Shown: positions 34,487 to 48,000 of the stretch, in pieces
How positions within the stretch are numbered: position 1 is the first letter of the stretch
Layout of the letters: every line of letters starts with the position of its first letter
DNA from: Intoshia linei
Taxonomy: Eukaryota > Orthonectida > Rhopaluridae
Length of the DNA: 64,000 nucleotides
Assembly: GCA_001642005.1 (NCBI GenBank)
Contig: LWCA01000007.1
Span: 5,697-69,696, forward strand
Direction: 5' to 3'
Notes under the pieces: model-generated
Database searches by the model: none
Seen by the model: only the letters and a program-made list of their open reading frames with translations
What the model was told of the DNA's origin: nothing
Translations under genes and position numbers: made by a program

Positions 34487-37053
34487 ATGGAATTAACTAT
34501 ACATTTACATTTTGGTTTTGCCCGTCAAACTATACTAAACAAATTATCGGCAGAACTGTTAGAGTATATAGAAAGCAAAGTCTTTGTTGTACATCCAATG
34601 AAGTATGAAGATTTTTACAATGATTTTATAAAATATGTAATATTCACTTTAAAATTTTTATAGTGACCTATGGTAATTGACCATATAATAACCGGTATGT
34701 TATTTAATTCAACATACTTAATATAAATATAATATAATTAAATAAATATAATATATTTGTATAATAATAACATAGATTACACAAACATATCCATCAGAGA
34801 AAATTTACAATTTAAATAATGTATATTTCCGAAAAAATAAATATACCAAAGTGGTAATTTTTATTTTAATGTAATATAGATGTTCTCTATTTATATATAA
34901 TGCAAACATGACCATATTAACTACAAACATGACTATATAAATCAGTGTTTCCCAACCTTTTAAGTGTATTGCCCCACTTTTATCCTTACGAAATTTCTAC
35001 GCCCCACCATAATTTATAACAAATATTTCCATGTGGTGTCCTAACAGATTTTTTTATGTCTATATATTACTGCGCAAACAACTGGGGTAAAATTAAAATT
35101 TAATATACCTAAATATAACATACAATAAACTAAACACTAAACAACCCCGAATTCAAATTAATTTGAAATTTTTGAGTTTGGTGTAAACATTTAATAAAAA
35201 TTGAGCTCATCAATCAATTTGTAACAATAGAAAATCATTGATAATCTATTATTTTGTTTTTTAAAATTTTTAATGCCCAACCAAATATTCACAAACCCCA
35301 CTCAAATTTTCTAATCCCCACCGGTGGGTGTACGTCCCACGTTGGGAATTACTTATATAAATAGATTACAACTATAATAAACTATGCATACCTTTTAGCA
35401 CAATTTTGATAGTCTTTCAGATAATGACAAATTAGTACATAAATAATTTATATTGTAATAACTAAATATTACTTGTTAAATTTAAAAAAAATTTGCGCCT
35501 TATTTATTTTAAGTTATGAAATACTTGCCAATATTTTTAACGCAATATAAATTTTTATTTCATTACAACGCAATTTCATAATTTTCATTTATTTGTATGC
35601 TGTTTTTGTACAATTGAAACATTTCTAAATGCATTGATGTAGATACGGCTGGATGAAACTTCATGGTTAGATTATTTTAAATATGTATTTTCAAAAGATA
35701 TTGATGCAAAAAAATGCGAAATTGATATTATAGTGCAAACTCTACTGTACAGGTATTTACATAATTTAATTTACATTTTATTTAACACTATTAAATTTAG
35801 GAAATTATTTGAAAATATCATTACATCGTATTTGGAAAATGAAGACAGAAAGATTATTGATAAATCGAATGACAAAGATAAACAGACGGTATTTTATTTT
35901 ACTGTCAATTTATATAATTCAGTTTATAGGAAAATATTGCCCGTTTTACTACAGAATTTGATAAAATTTTTAGCGATTCTCCTAAAACGTGTCATCCTAT
36001 TGTAGACGATGAAACAGTTTGTAAAGTTAAAAATGACAGGAATTTAATTTCCTTTGAAACGCCAAGTGTTGAGATATTCAATACTAAAATTAGTGACAAA
36101 CAAAATAATACAAATTCAGTGGAAATTCCTCACGAAACAAAAGAAAATATTGGAAATTTTAATGTTCATATCTATGAAGATATTTCAGAAACAGTATCCG
36201 ATCATGTAAAAAGAAGTAACAGTTTGAATGAAAACTCATTAATTTGTGATATTCCAATGACTACATCAGTGCCTAATTTGATAAATGAATCACAAATGAG
36301 TGTTTGCATAAAAGAAGAACCATTCAGGACAAGAAATGGTTTTTATTTATATTATTTTATTAAATGGAAAATATTTTTTATATTAATTTAACAATGTTAA
36401 TACACCCGATAATAGGGAATTTTGTGGGCATACCAATTAAAATTATTTTATAATTTCTATGAACCCATTTCACTAAATAAATTTTATTATAGGTATGAAT
36501 AGAACAATAAAAGAGTTTGACCCTCCTTATGCATGTAAAGAGCATGTGACAGAATCGGTTGTAAATTATATCAGTGGTTTTTAACTACAATTAATGAATT
36601 ATGTATTTATTAATGAAATGTCTATAAAACAAAAATACATTAACTGGCCCTAATGTTAACTTTTGCAACATTTTTAATATACTGACAGATTTGGAGACTA
36701 ATTAAATTGACCAGATCAGATACTTGTAAATTTTTTTAATTAAAAAATGATCATTTTAATAAGTTTTCTATGTTTATGGTCGAAAATTAGAATGTCCAAA
36801 AAAATTATGGGTAGGTTCTGACCATTACATACTCTATTAACAATCGGTTTAGAATCACTGAAGTATACATAAATGTAATTACATTTTATAAATGTTTATT
36901 TAGTCGTCGGAAGATGAATTTAAATATCGAATGGAAATCCATCAAACACTTTTTGAAATGGGATTAACAGATTTTAATTACAACAACAAATTAATCCTGA
37001 AACACAACTACGATATAAGCAAGATAGTAGAGGAATGCTTCGATTACAAATAA
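34487..37053 (+). CDS. UBA-domain protein, NBR1-like C-terminus
   Basis: Six exons: 34487-34636, 35643-35752, 35801-35888, 35930-36338, 36493-36557 and 36904-37053; phases agree and give 323 residues. The last 45 residues form a UBA: QTLFEMGLTD, then NKLILKHNYDISKIVEECF, which resembles the NBR1 UBA closely (LFEMGF and KKHNYN pattern). The N-terminus (MELTIHLHFGFARQTIL) could be a degraded PB1 domain but lacks a clear signature. The middle is acidic and Ser-rich; IYEDIS might act as an LC3-interacting motif. No ZZ zinc finger or FW domain is present, so it would be a minimal ubiquitin-binding autophagy receptor if related to NBR1. Another UBA family is possible. Intron 1 contains a hAT MITE. 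It is convergent with SUPT6H, 127 bp away. Confidence 0.6.
34943..35354. mobile_element. hAT-type MITE, 412 bp
   Basis: Flanked by the 8-bp duplication ATATAAAT (34935-34942, 35355-35362). The left end CAGTGTTTCCCAACC and right end GTTGGGAATTACTT are degenerate inverse repeats. It lies in intron 1 of the UBA gene. Confidence 0.8.
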
Positions 37054-37180
37054 TGTACAAGTATGGGATAATGTAAAAATGAAAATTAAAAAATTAATAA
37101 ACTGTACTCTTGAGATAAAACATATAACGGGAAGAGTTTAATATGAAATTAAAATGTATACACATGATATAAACAAATGC

Positions 37181-40100
37181 CTAAATGACATTGTAGGTTG
37201 GAACTGTTTGAAACTGTTTGTAGGATTTGACACATTTATAAGATTCTCTATAATGTTCCTTAAACCATTTTAATAAATCAGGCAAAGTGGCAAACATTTT
37301 TTTCCTATATCGTATTCCATTCACAGTTATAGTCAAATACTCAATTTTAGTTTTGGTTGTAGGACAGTACGCCAATATAAACTTTCCAGGGTACTCATGT
37401 GACGCAATTAATTTGTACGGTATGCGACTAGGTTGACTTCTTTTTTCCAATAGAATAATTTTCTCAATCTCTGCATTATTACTATTTTGCATAGCAAGAT
37501 AATATTTGTGAGTGACAATATCCCGAATATAAGATGCCATTGGTTGAATATATCTTGCAGTAATTTCGTCAAGATCTTCATAATATTCATTTTCAATTTT
37601 TAGTTTTCGACCAATACTAAAATTATTTGTTTTATCAAATTCAGAAATGTCGATATGACGATAAATGTTTTCAGATATTTTCCAGGTGGCTGTCAAGTGA
37701 TCACTAGCTTTACTGCTAGGCCGATACATGACATCACCAATATTACATTCTTTTGACATTATATCAATACAAGAGCTGTATGGAACATTTTTAAAAAGAG
37801 AATGAACTATGACCCTTTTAGTGTATTGTTTTTGTTTATTAGCTCGGCTGGTTTCCTGACGATCTTTGACAATATCCAAATATTCTTTGCAAGAATCATA
37901 AAACCTGTCTCTAGCCGGTTTCCATTTGTGATCTTCATCTGTTAAATCAGAGGTCCTACATGTAACTTCAACGGAAAATCGAGTAACGTCAATTTTTCTT
38001 ACTCTGGCATGAATTAGCATGCCTATTCTGACTTTCTTTTTAGGGTTTGATATATGATTATCACTGAGATACATGAGTGGAATATATCCAGTAAGGCTGT
38101 TTTCAAGTCGAATTCTTATTCCAGTAATTGTTCCGAGACATTGGTTTGATTCATAATGACGTAATACTCCGCTAATATTTTTAAAATCTTCGACAAAACA
38201 GTATTGACACATCCAAGTACCACAACTCTCGTTCTTTATAGGTTGTGCTACTTTAATACTTTCTTCGTTAAGCCTACGATACGAAAACCCAACAACAATA
38301 CATGTGACTAATTTTCCGAGGCAAAATGTTTCAGGGGTTTCGTTAATAGTCATTTTAAACAAACTATCCGGGTTCGGAGATCTGTAAGGAAACCTTAAAT
38401 CTTGATATGGACTATAAAATTCAGCTTTAATGTCTTGTAATGTAATCATTTTATCAAAAACTACACTACCCTCAACTTCACAATAGTTATTTAAATCAAT
38501 TTTGTTTAAAATTGCAGCATTTTTGAAAGTTCGATAAATTAAAATGTTATCATTTTCATTCTCACCTTCATCTTCGTCATCGAAATCTTTAACGTCTCGA
38601 ATAATTTTTTTGGCAATGTCATACATTTCGGGGTGAATTCTAGTAACGTCGAGTAAATGCGTATGCGTTTCAGTAGCATTATCAACATCGATATTTGATA
38701 GTTTCAATTTTATAAAACCACTGCAATTGACAAAAATTTTCGCAGCAATGCCGCATCGAATAACAAGATAGGTACGATTATAAAGAAGATCTCTAGACGA
38801 CCTAAACTTTTTCAAAATATGACTTGCTTTTCGAGGTCCTAATCCACTAACAAACTGTAAAACACAATCCTTATGTACATTTTCGATAATGTCGTTCAAA
38901 TCTACTCCAACTTCGTTTACTCTATTGGTAAAAATGATATTGTATGCATCCATCAATTCCTTTTTATCCCCAGAAAACCTCTTTTTCGAATAATTTACAT
39001 TCAAAATGTCATTATCTTTGTTAAATAAACGAGATATTTCAGTTAAAGGGTCTAATAATTTACGGCACATGGAAACGGCTTGTCTTTCTAGAATGTGCAT
39101 ATTCGACAACTCTTTTTTCCCGAAATTTGAATTTGAAAAAGCTATGCAAGTTTCCTGGTCGACAACATCAATTTTTATAGATTTAAAGGCCCTTTTGTCT
39201 TTCTTATTTGTTTCAAAATTGGCCAAGTCAATAACCAAATCTTCAATTTCTCTTGCCAATGAAACGGAATTTCTGTTTGTTGCTCCAATACCGATGAAAT
39301 GAGGTTTATGGGTTTCTACAAACTCGCCAAGATTATGAATATCCTTTCTACGATTCTTTGCTAGTAATGAAACTCCGTCTCGCGCTAATCTACTCATATA
39401 TACATGCAAAGCTTGGAACGTAACACTTTGCAAAACATCTCCATTACTATTACACAACACACCAAAAGTTTCTTCGTGTTCGTTATCAGAATACACTAAA
39501 CAAAATATCCTTAAATCGTCTTCATGGTCCCCTTCAAATGTAAATTCTCGTTTTATTGGAGCCACACTGATATCGTTGTAGAGCAAACGAGACGCGTCAC
39601 TAACAACAAAATTTTTACCTTCTTGTATAAGTTTTAACGTAACCTCTTTTTTTAATTTGGGATACAAGCAATTATAAAGAGCACTTTTAAGTCCTTTTTC
39701 GCGAATATCATTCCATTCCTGAACGGCATAATTATATTCATCTTTTAAATACAAGTGTTTGATTTTTTCGTAAAAATTAATTTCCTTTTTGCCAGTATTG
39801 TCCATGTGGATATCGTATTCAATTAATCCATTCTCATAAGCTTGGTGTAATTTCCAAAATTGATCATGATGAAATGAAGATATTGGCTTGTTGGTAAGAT
39901 ACATCATGGAAAATATATCATGTGATTCGTCAATTATTGCCCTTCCCTTTTTAGTAACACTGGCATCAACCAATGCTCTTTCAAAATAAACACTTCGAAC
40001 AATCTTAGCAATGAGAGGTTCAATCGAAAGTGTTTTTGAAATATAACTAACTAGCAACCCTTTAATCACATCATAATTTTCATCAGTGAAGCGCGAAAAT

Positions 40101-41585
40101 AACGTTTTGGGTATTTCATCAGAACTAGTCACATCATTATGCTGGAAATTGTCTCTTAAATTTTCAGCAAATTGATAAGGTTTCATGCCGATATGTTGTA
40201 TTGATTCTTTAAACCCCTTTTCGTAAAAGTATTGGCGTATATTGAATTTTGCTCGTTTAAATAATTTTTTATCTAGATTCGGGTCTAACTCGTCAACATG
40301 TGTTTCGTTACAATTATCAAATTCGCCAAAATAAAACAATAAATATTTCGTAAAATCGTCAATTTCGTCAACAGTCTTGAGGTTTTTCAAAACATCGACA
40401 ATTTTTATCCCGTTAATCATATCCACTAATTCTTTACTATTTTCCGTTAAATCTTTAGAATCGAAATAAATTTTAATTTTATCAAAAAGATTCGAGACGG
40501 CTTTTTTTCTATTAGTAAAATGAATCCATTTTTCGTCATATTTGTAAATGGACCACAAATCTTCCATTTGCAATTCAGGATGAATTGCCTCCTTTCGATA
40601 GAAAGCAATAAATGGAATATCAAATCCTTCCAATTTAATAAATTTCAAAACATTGCAAATTTTTTTAGACAACTCTAAAGTAGATGTACGTTCCATAGCT
40701 GACCGTAAATGCATATCGTCTTGACTGGACAATGATTTAGTATAAAAATAATTCAATTTTATCCATTCTGCTTCTTCTTCAATTTCTTCCATATCAACTG
40801 TCGCTACAGGGTATTTTCTCAGTTGAAACCTTTCGGGAATATCACTAACACTAATTTCAACATTTTTTTGACTCTTTTCCAATCGATCCATTTCATAAGG
40901 TTCAAATATGTTATTTAAGTTGAATTTTGTCTTTTCTAAATCTTCCAAATCATCGTCAGAAGATTCAATGTTTTTGAAATCATCATAGTCAAAATTTATT
41001 CCAAATATTTCTTCAGCATCTTTTAAACCTTCAATCATATCTTCATCAATTTCTGATTTTGATATTGCTGCAATTTCATCGCGTGTATTGAAATTTTCAA
41101 TTTCTTCGTCAATGGAAGAATCTACCTTTAATTTAGGATTATCATAAAAATAAATTACCGTCCATATCGGGATTCGTGTAATTGTAGTTTTGTTGTACTG
41201 GTATAGATTTTGCACTTAGAGCTGCACTCATTTCTTCATCTTCGTCGTCGTCAGCCATCATGATACGGCGTCGTTTCTTTTTCCTGTTTACTTTAATACC
41301 CAAATTGTCTTCTAGTAAATCCAAGTCTTCGTCGGACAGAGAATCGTCAGAGCTACTTACATGTTTTTCTCTTTTCGTCGATAATTCCGCAATTTCTTCT
41401 TCAGTGTCATCATTAATCAATCCTGGCAAGTTGATGTTAATTTCTTTGTCATCTAAAAAATTACGTTTAAAATTTACTTTAATAATTTATTTTCGTTTAC
41501 CTTCTTCGTCGCTACTCAACTGGGACAGTTCGTTTTCGTCACAAGACGATAATTCAGCTTCTTGATCAAAAAATTCACTCATCAT
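37181..41585 (-). CDS. SUPT6H: Transcription elongation factor SPT6
   Basis: Histone chaperone that travels with RNA polymerase II. Three exons: 41585-41501, 41452-41159 and 41121-37181; 1,439 residues (human 1,726). The acidic N-terminus (DDSLSDEDLDLLED, DDDEDEEMS) is typical. Next come the Tex-like helical core, the YqgF-like domain (about HFIGIGATNRN), the HhH region (FVSGLGPRKASHILKK), an S1 domain with TGIRIRLENSLTGYIP, and the tandem SH2. The first SH2 keeps GDVMYRPSSKASDHLTATWK with its phosphate-binding Arg; DLDEITARYIQPMASYIRDI and NGIRYRKKMF follow. The long C-terminal tail of vertebrate SPT6 is absent; it ends just after the second SH2. The second intron is only 37 bp, and its removal gives the MDD-SSIDEE joint. 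Two in-frame ATGs open the gene. Confidence 0.97.
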
Positions 41586-41869
41586 TAATTTTTGTGATAT
41601 ACAAATATTTAATACTTAAAATGACGATTAAATTAAATATATGTTTCTATGGTGTATATATTTCGTTGTTATTGAAACGAATATAAACAGTAACTTTATT
41701 TTTGAATAAATTATTACATTTTTGCACAAAATTATACAATTGTAATTATAATCCCTACTTATATAAAGTAAATTAGTTAAAAGTGTATCTGTCAATTTAT
41801 TGAATATTTACATTTTCATTATTAATTTTAATACACTTGTACAAACATTTGAAAATATTGGTTGATAAT

Positions 41870-42160
41870 TTATTAAGATATTGGTATCCAGGATTGCGTA
41901 GATTTCTGGGGCTGAAATTTTGTATTTACATCAACTGGACTAAGCTGTATCAGCATAATCTTTTTTTTAAATTTAGGACCATTAATTATTTCAAATTTTT
42001 TGTTATAATAAAATAGTTTCATAATAGTAGTAGAAAAAATGAATACTAAAGTGTTTTTTACAGTGAAGGCGTCACTTTGTTACATTGACATTTTTTTGTG
42101 TGTATTAATTGGATATAACTGTCAACTGTAAATTTTTTTAAATTACACAGTGCGCATTAT
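41870..42160 (+). repeat. Repeat module B, intergenic copy
   Basis: GGTTGATAATTTATTAAG, GGGGCTGAAATTTTGTATT, CATCAACTGG and GGACCATTAATTATTTCAAA. Same order as 6770-7130. Confidence 0.65.
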
Positions 42161-42689
42161 GAAAAACACACAACATTGGTATATCACATTAAATAAAACT
42201 TAACTTCACGATTAAAAAGAGCCATATATAACCGTCGGTTCTGGTTGCTAAAATATTAAAAACGAGGCTTGAACATTATTACTTATTTGTGATTTATGAT
42301 GTTAACGTTCACATGATTTATATATTTTAATATTATATTACATTAAATTGTGTATATATCAATATATAATTAAAGCGAAAAAATATTTTTTTAATATATA
42401 CATTTTTTTCCGTATATGGGGGTAAAACCACCGTTTTTCGAAAAAGAAGAACACCTAACACGTGACGTATGATATACATACTCAACATATGCATGGTCAT
42501 TAGTCCATGTTCTGCTTATAAAATTTTGGTCGTATTAAATAATTACAAGTAATTTAATAATTTGAAAAAATATAATATACAAAAATTAAATATTTATTTA
42601 TGATATAATGATTTTACAGTCCATAAATAATCACATATCATACTTATATCATGTTTTTTTTTGTATCTTATGTTATGTTTAATAAAATT

Positions 42690-43000
42690 TTGGGACATGT
42701 TTCTTTTTTAAAACAATGTGTAATTTGTGGTTTTGACCGTGAAGGTATGCGTTCTGAGTCTGAGATGTACGACAATGTTAATCATTTTAAAACGCGTCCC
42801 AGAATGTATGTTTTATTAAATGTTTGGGTTGATTTATTTTTTTAACAAAAAGAAAAATGGGGTTTTTGGCCCTGAAGGATTAAATCTAGGAAACTGAAAA
42901 ATAGATATAAACACGCTTCGGGAAAAACACTATTTGAAATTGGGTTTTTTAAATAAACGTCATCACACATAGACACAAAATCACATTCAATTTTATATAA
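42690..43000 (+). repeat. Dispersed repeat family A, intergenic copy
   Basis: GGTTTTGACCGTGAAGG at 42729, GGTTTTTGGCCCTGAAGGATT at 42862, then TTTATATAAGTAATAG near 42995. Confidence 0.6.
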
Positions 43001-43804
43001 GTAATAGATAGCTTTATCCGAAATACAATTTAAGTTTATAAAATTCAATTACATATTGTATATTGACATATTTTATAGCTCAACAAAAAATGTAGGCGAT
43101 GAACGTAAGACCACTCAAAACATAACTACCAGATCTCATCATAACATTCCAGTAAATAAAGTTATATTTTAGTTTTTGTAAACATTTTTATATGAAATTT
43201 CTAAAATGGCAAGCTCTTTCACTAAAAATTTTCTTCTTTTCACGATTTCTAATGGTATTAATGAAATATAAGGTTATTAAATCTGAAGTTCGAAGAATCT
43301 TGTAGATTTAAAGCCCGAATCTAACATAATGAAAATAGAAATACAAATACATGTGCTCAAAGAAGTTTATTAATATTAAGGTGAAGTTACAGTAACAGTT
43401 CCAACTGAACTCTAACTTCACTATCACAACATGATTATCATAAAAGTATGACCCGCAATTTTATCAGTATTTGGACCATGAAATTTCGAAAAAAAGTATA
43501 AAAAATTACACTCCGAATGTTGACATACTGTTAACAATCCAATTCAACTGACAAAATTACATTTGGGCGTGGTTAACTAATACGCGTCGGAAATGTCAAA
43601 CATTTATTGCATTTTGTTAGACAACCATCGCGGGCCAGAATTTTGTCACCTCTCATGTAAGCTATTTAAAATTTTATTGTAAATATATAAATTCTAAAAT
43701 TCGTGTTATTCATGACGAGTTTTTTTGAGTGTAATTAATTGGATTGTTTTTAGTATTATACATCATACTTTATAATCAATTAAAAAATCCGTTTTAAATT
43801 TAAA

Positions 43805-43865
43805 AAGTTGTCCTCAGCAGAGCTAGCTACTTTTTGCACTGAGTACATAACAGTCAAACTAAATA
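43805..43865 (+). repeat. Repeat C, copy 1
   Basis: Core CCTCAGCAGAGCTAGCTAC then AACAGTCAAACTA. Related copies are at 60455-60510 and 62880-62940. Confidence 0.6.
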
Positions 43866-45088
43866 ATATATTTAATAATAGACATTTATTATAGTGCATC
43901 ATTTATATATTAAAATCGTGTTGTATCAAATGTCATGTTAAAGTATATTTATGTTGAAACGATTACAATGCATTATTTTGAAAGGTAATTAACCCTTGAT
44001 TCGCATAATGATGTTATAAAAGTAACCTCAATATATCAAATAATAAATAATCATAATACAGAATAAACACATGTTATGTAATATTTGTTGACAATATTCC
44101 GTAAAAAGAAATAATAAACATTTTATTTTTTGCACATTGTACGAACATTAAACATTACTCACTAAATAATTATAATTAATTAATAAATGTATGCAAATTA
44201 GTTCAAATTATAAGGAAGGTTGTAGGACATTTTCAATATTCTGTTTAATATACAACTTATGTGAAAAAATAAGTGTAACTAATCAATATAATATATTATA
44301 TAATAAATCATATTATGGTATTCCCTAAAAATATACAATACACGTATACAATAAATTTGCCACATTTACCAGTTATATACAAATATATACAAACGTTGAA
44401 CACCATTATAACTTTTTTCCTTCCTACTTTTTTTATTGTTTGAATAGTCTCAAAAAGTGAGACATGGTAATTACATAATCGATTTGATAACATGATAATA
44501 TCTAATTATGATTGGGTTAAGATTCATAACTTATGAATAACATTTTTCGTGTGAAAATATAAGTGATTAGGAAATAATTATAAAAACTGTATCTGCATTA
44601 ATTTTGATTGCATTACACTATGGAAATGTTGATAAGCCTTAATTGAATAAGTAATACAAAAAAGTACAAATAATTGTTTTAATTATTAAGTCACCTATTT
44701 TAAACATTAAATTTGGTTTTATTGTTTTGTATCCAATCAATTTGGAAACGGTAGAGAAGATTGTGAAACAAAACTGTAACTATAAAACAAAAAGATATAA
44801 GATAAATTTCAAATCTAAACAAAAAGTATTCTGTTCGACATGAAACAATACTATTTTGACAAACAATTGCTTTAACATTAAATACGAAATATAATGGTTT
44901 GTTTATTACCTGTTTAACTTTACTAATACATATGCATTGTTTCGGTTTTGTCGAAATAAATTTAAATTTGGACGTAACTTAATACATGCATTAATTTTGA
45001 ACATAATGAAATTGAGTTAACGCAAATTATTCAAATCACACATTACAATTGTCAGTAATACGTGTCTTTTTAGTTATTAGTTTCATAA

Positions 45089-48000
45089 ATGGAACGAACT
45101 GTACGATCCCACAGTAAAGCCAGAAATGAAATATTAATAGACTCTAAAAACAGGTAACATATTACATTACCAAGAATCATTACATTGATACGTCAATGAC
45201 ATGTGTCATTTTCAAATATTAAATGATAAATGCATTTTTAGAGAAATTTTAAAATTAAAACCAGGAAAACATGGAGGACGCTATCGTACACCTTCTTTCC
45301 ATGGAGGTCTTTTGGCAACATTTCCTAGCAATACATTTTCTAAGCACGATATAATAACATTTAAATTGGTAAAAAACCCAGAAAGATTGAAACATTTCGA
45401 ACAGGATCTCAATAGACATTTTAGTGAAAATGACAGTCTTGCTAGTGATATTTTTCAAATTAATTATTATCATAAAGGCAAGCAAATTTCAAAAATTAAA
45501 AAAATGATTGAAGTTGAAATTCCGTATTTTGAAAATATTTCTGATGCCAGTCATTACACTTTTACGCTTTTATCAAAATGTAATGATCTCGATGAATGGA
45601 ATAGTATTGAGAATTATAAAGTTACGGTAACATTTAATTTGATTTAAACATTCTAAACATTGAAAAACCTTTACGTTATTATTATTATTATTATCGTGAA
45701 AGCTTGTATCTGTAGTTAGTATTAGTAATTAGTAGCAATGCTTTTGAGAAAATGAAATATTGATTGGATTTTAGTATGTCAGTAATGATAATCAATACAT
45801 TTGTACATTTGTAAATTTGTATTATTTTCAGTCTAATCAAAATATTTCTATATAATTAATCATTTTCAATTATTAATAATTATTTAAAATACATTAATAG
45901 TATTTCTAACATATTATCGAAACTCGATAAACAATGAGAAAGTCACGGACAGTGTCTAACCCACCGTTCCGGCACCCCTCTTCGGGAGGAGTCTCGACAC
46001 CATTTTTGTAAAATGGAGGCATTATTTTTTCAAACTAAGCAATGTGTGAAATCGTTTGTGAAAATTTATTTAGAGGAATATTTTCCATTTTCGGGCGAAC
46101 TTATTGAAGTACATTTGATATCATCATCTTTTATAAGGGAAGTTGTCACTTAAATAAATATTTTGTATTTTAAAGTGAAAAAGACCCCAAAAAATCGTAC
46201 AAAATCAAAATTAGCATTTATAATGCATTTTAACAATATAATTTAAATTGTATAAAAAATTGTTGGAATGCACTGTAATTCGATTTTAGACTTTATTATT
46301 ATGTATTTTGTATATTAACGTATTTTTAGTCAAAATTTATTTTTTTTAAGCCAATATAATTGTTTAATTCCAGCCATTGAGTCTAGACTCTAGACTCCAG
46401 TCAATTTAAATTTAATCCTTATATGCAACTTTTAATAAACAAACATGTTACAAAATATGTACTATATTCAAAATTCATAGTTCAATATTGTCATGATTAT
46501 AAAAAATTTTCCAGAATTGGTGTTTTTTAAAATTTTAAGACTCTTTTCATTTTTGAAAAAAAGGAGTAATTTGTGGTTTTGACGGTGAAGGTAACAATTT
46601 TTAAATTTGAAATTTATCTTAGTTTCTGCCAGGAAAAAACTAACTTGGAATTTGTGTTTTTAAAATTTGTGGGCTGCAAGATATCTTAATAATGATTACC
46701 AGACAATTTTTCTGAGACAAATTAATTAACCAGACAATTTTAGCAACTTTTACGCTGTATAATTTGTTGTAATGTAGGGAACTAAATTAAATCATTTATT
46801 AAATTCTCAGTAACAAGTATACTATAATAAGACTCATAGAAATAAGAATATTGTAAAAAATTCTCCGTAAATCCTCGTACTTTATGAACTTGAAGACAGG
46901 CTAATTCCTATTAAACGGAATTCATCGTTAACGGATAAAAACACTTGACTAACGGACTTTCAATTATTTTGAAGTAAAAATTTGCGTTAAATTTTAACTT
47001 AAAATGTAGTATCAGTGGCTTTTTATCTAGGATTTTTAGCCAGGGGGGCGAAATAATTATTGCCTCCCTGCACCCACCTAGATCCGTTACTGACTATCAT
47101 AATTATAGTTAAGCTTTTTCGGTTCAAAGTAAAAGCTTTAGATACGTAAAACATTTTATTTTCTTTCATGATTAATGATGATAATAATGGTTACATCTAG
47201 AAACTCTGTAATAAATATTAAAAATTATCCTATAAACATAAACAAAAGTTGGTCAAAATTTTTCAATATTTTATTTGAATCTCATGGACCGAGGCATATA
47301 ATTTTGGATCTCAATCGAGAACCACTGTTTTAATTTATACATTATTGATAAACAATTCCTCGTTGACAGAATGAGATTTTGTTTCATGACCAATTATTCC
47401 TTTAACGAGGAATTAACCTGTATAATATTATTATTTTAATTTTATATCTAATCAGTTTCTTTCTTTTTTTATTGTGTTGCATTATACGGACGTATATTGT
47501 ATATCGTACATAAACTACAAACTAGGATTTGATTCAATTTTAATTAAATTTATAGTTTTTAAAACATTTTAAGAGAGATACACCTGTATAACTTTTTTTG
47601 TGTGAAAAAATAATTTAAAATTAAAATTTAAATTTAAAATTTAATTTAATTTAAATTTTGAATAAAAATACAAATGAAAATGAATTATTTTTCAGACTAA
47701 AAAATCTTATCGAACCGTGGTTTTCAATTCAACAGTACTTTGTTTAAAAGCAGAACCGATAAAGGAAAATGTTAGTGTTTTTATCAAAGGGTGTATGCAT
47801 ACAAGTGTGATAAACAAGAAACTAACATTACGAGTTCCGAAATTTGCTTTAAAACACGACAATGAAATTTCTATTACGGTAATCCCTCATTATACGCCGA
47901 TATTTAATATATTTAGACTAAATTCATTGACGAAAGAGAACTAGGAAAATTACGTGAAGAATACGAATATGACATGAAAAGTTTGAAATCTATGTCTCCA

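Larger units (their letters stand above)
41586..45088. other. Gene-free stretch between SUPT6H and the ankyrin-like gene
   Basis: 3.5 kb, very AT-rich. It contains dispersed-repeat copies near 41870-42160 and 42690-43000 and one copy of the CTCAGCAGAGCTAGC-type repeat near 43815. Short open stretches (42651-42845, 42842-43048, 44308-44493) coincide with repeats or show no protein character. No RNA gene was recognised. Confidence 0.5.

Noticed and set aside
42651-42845. 64-codon ORF in the SUPT6H-ankyrin gap
   Set aside because: Built from the dispersed repeat core (TTTGACCGTGAAGG); no protein character.
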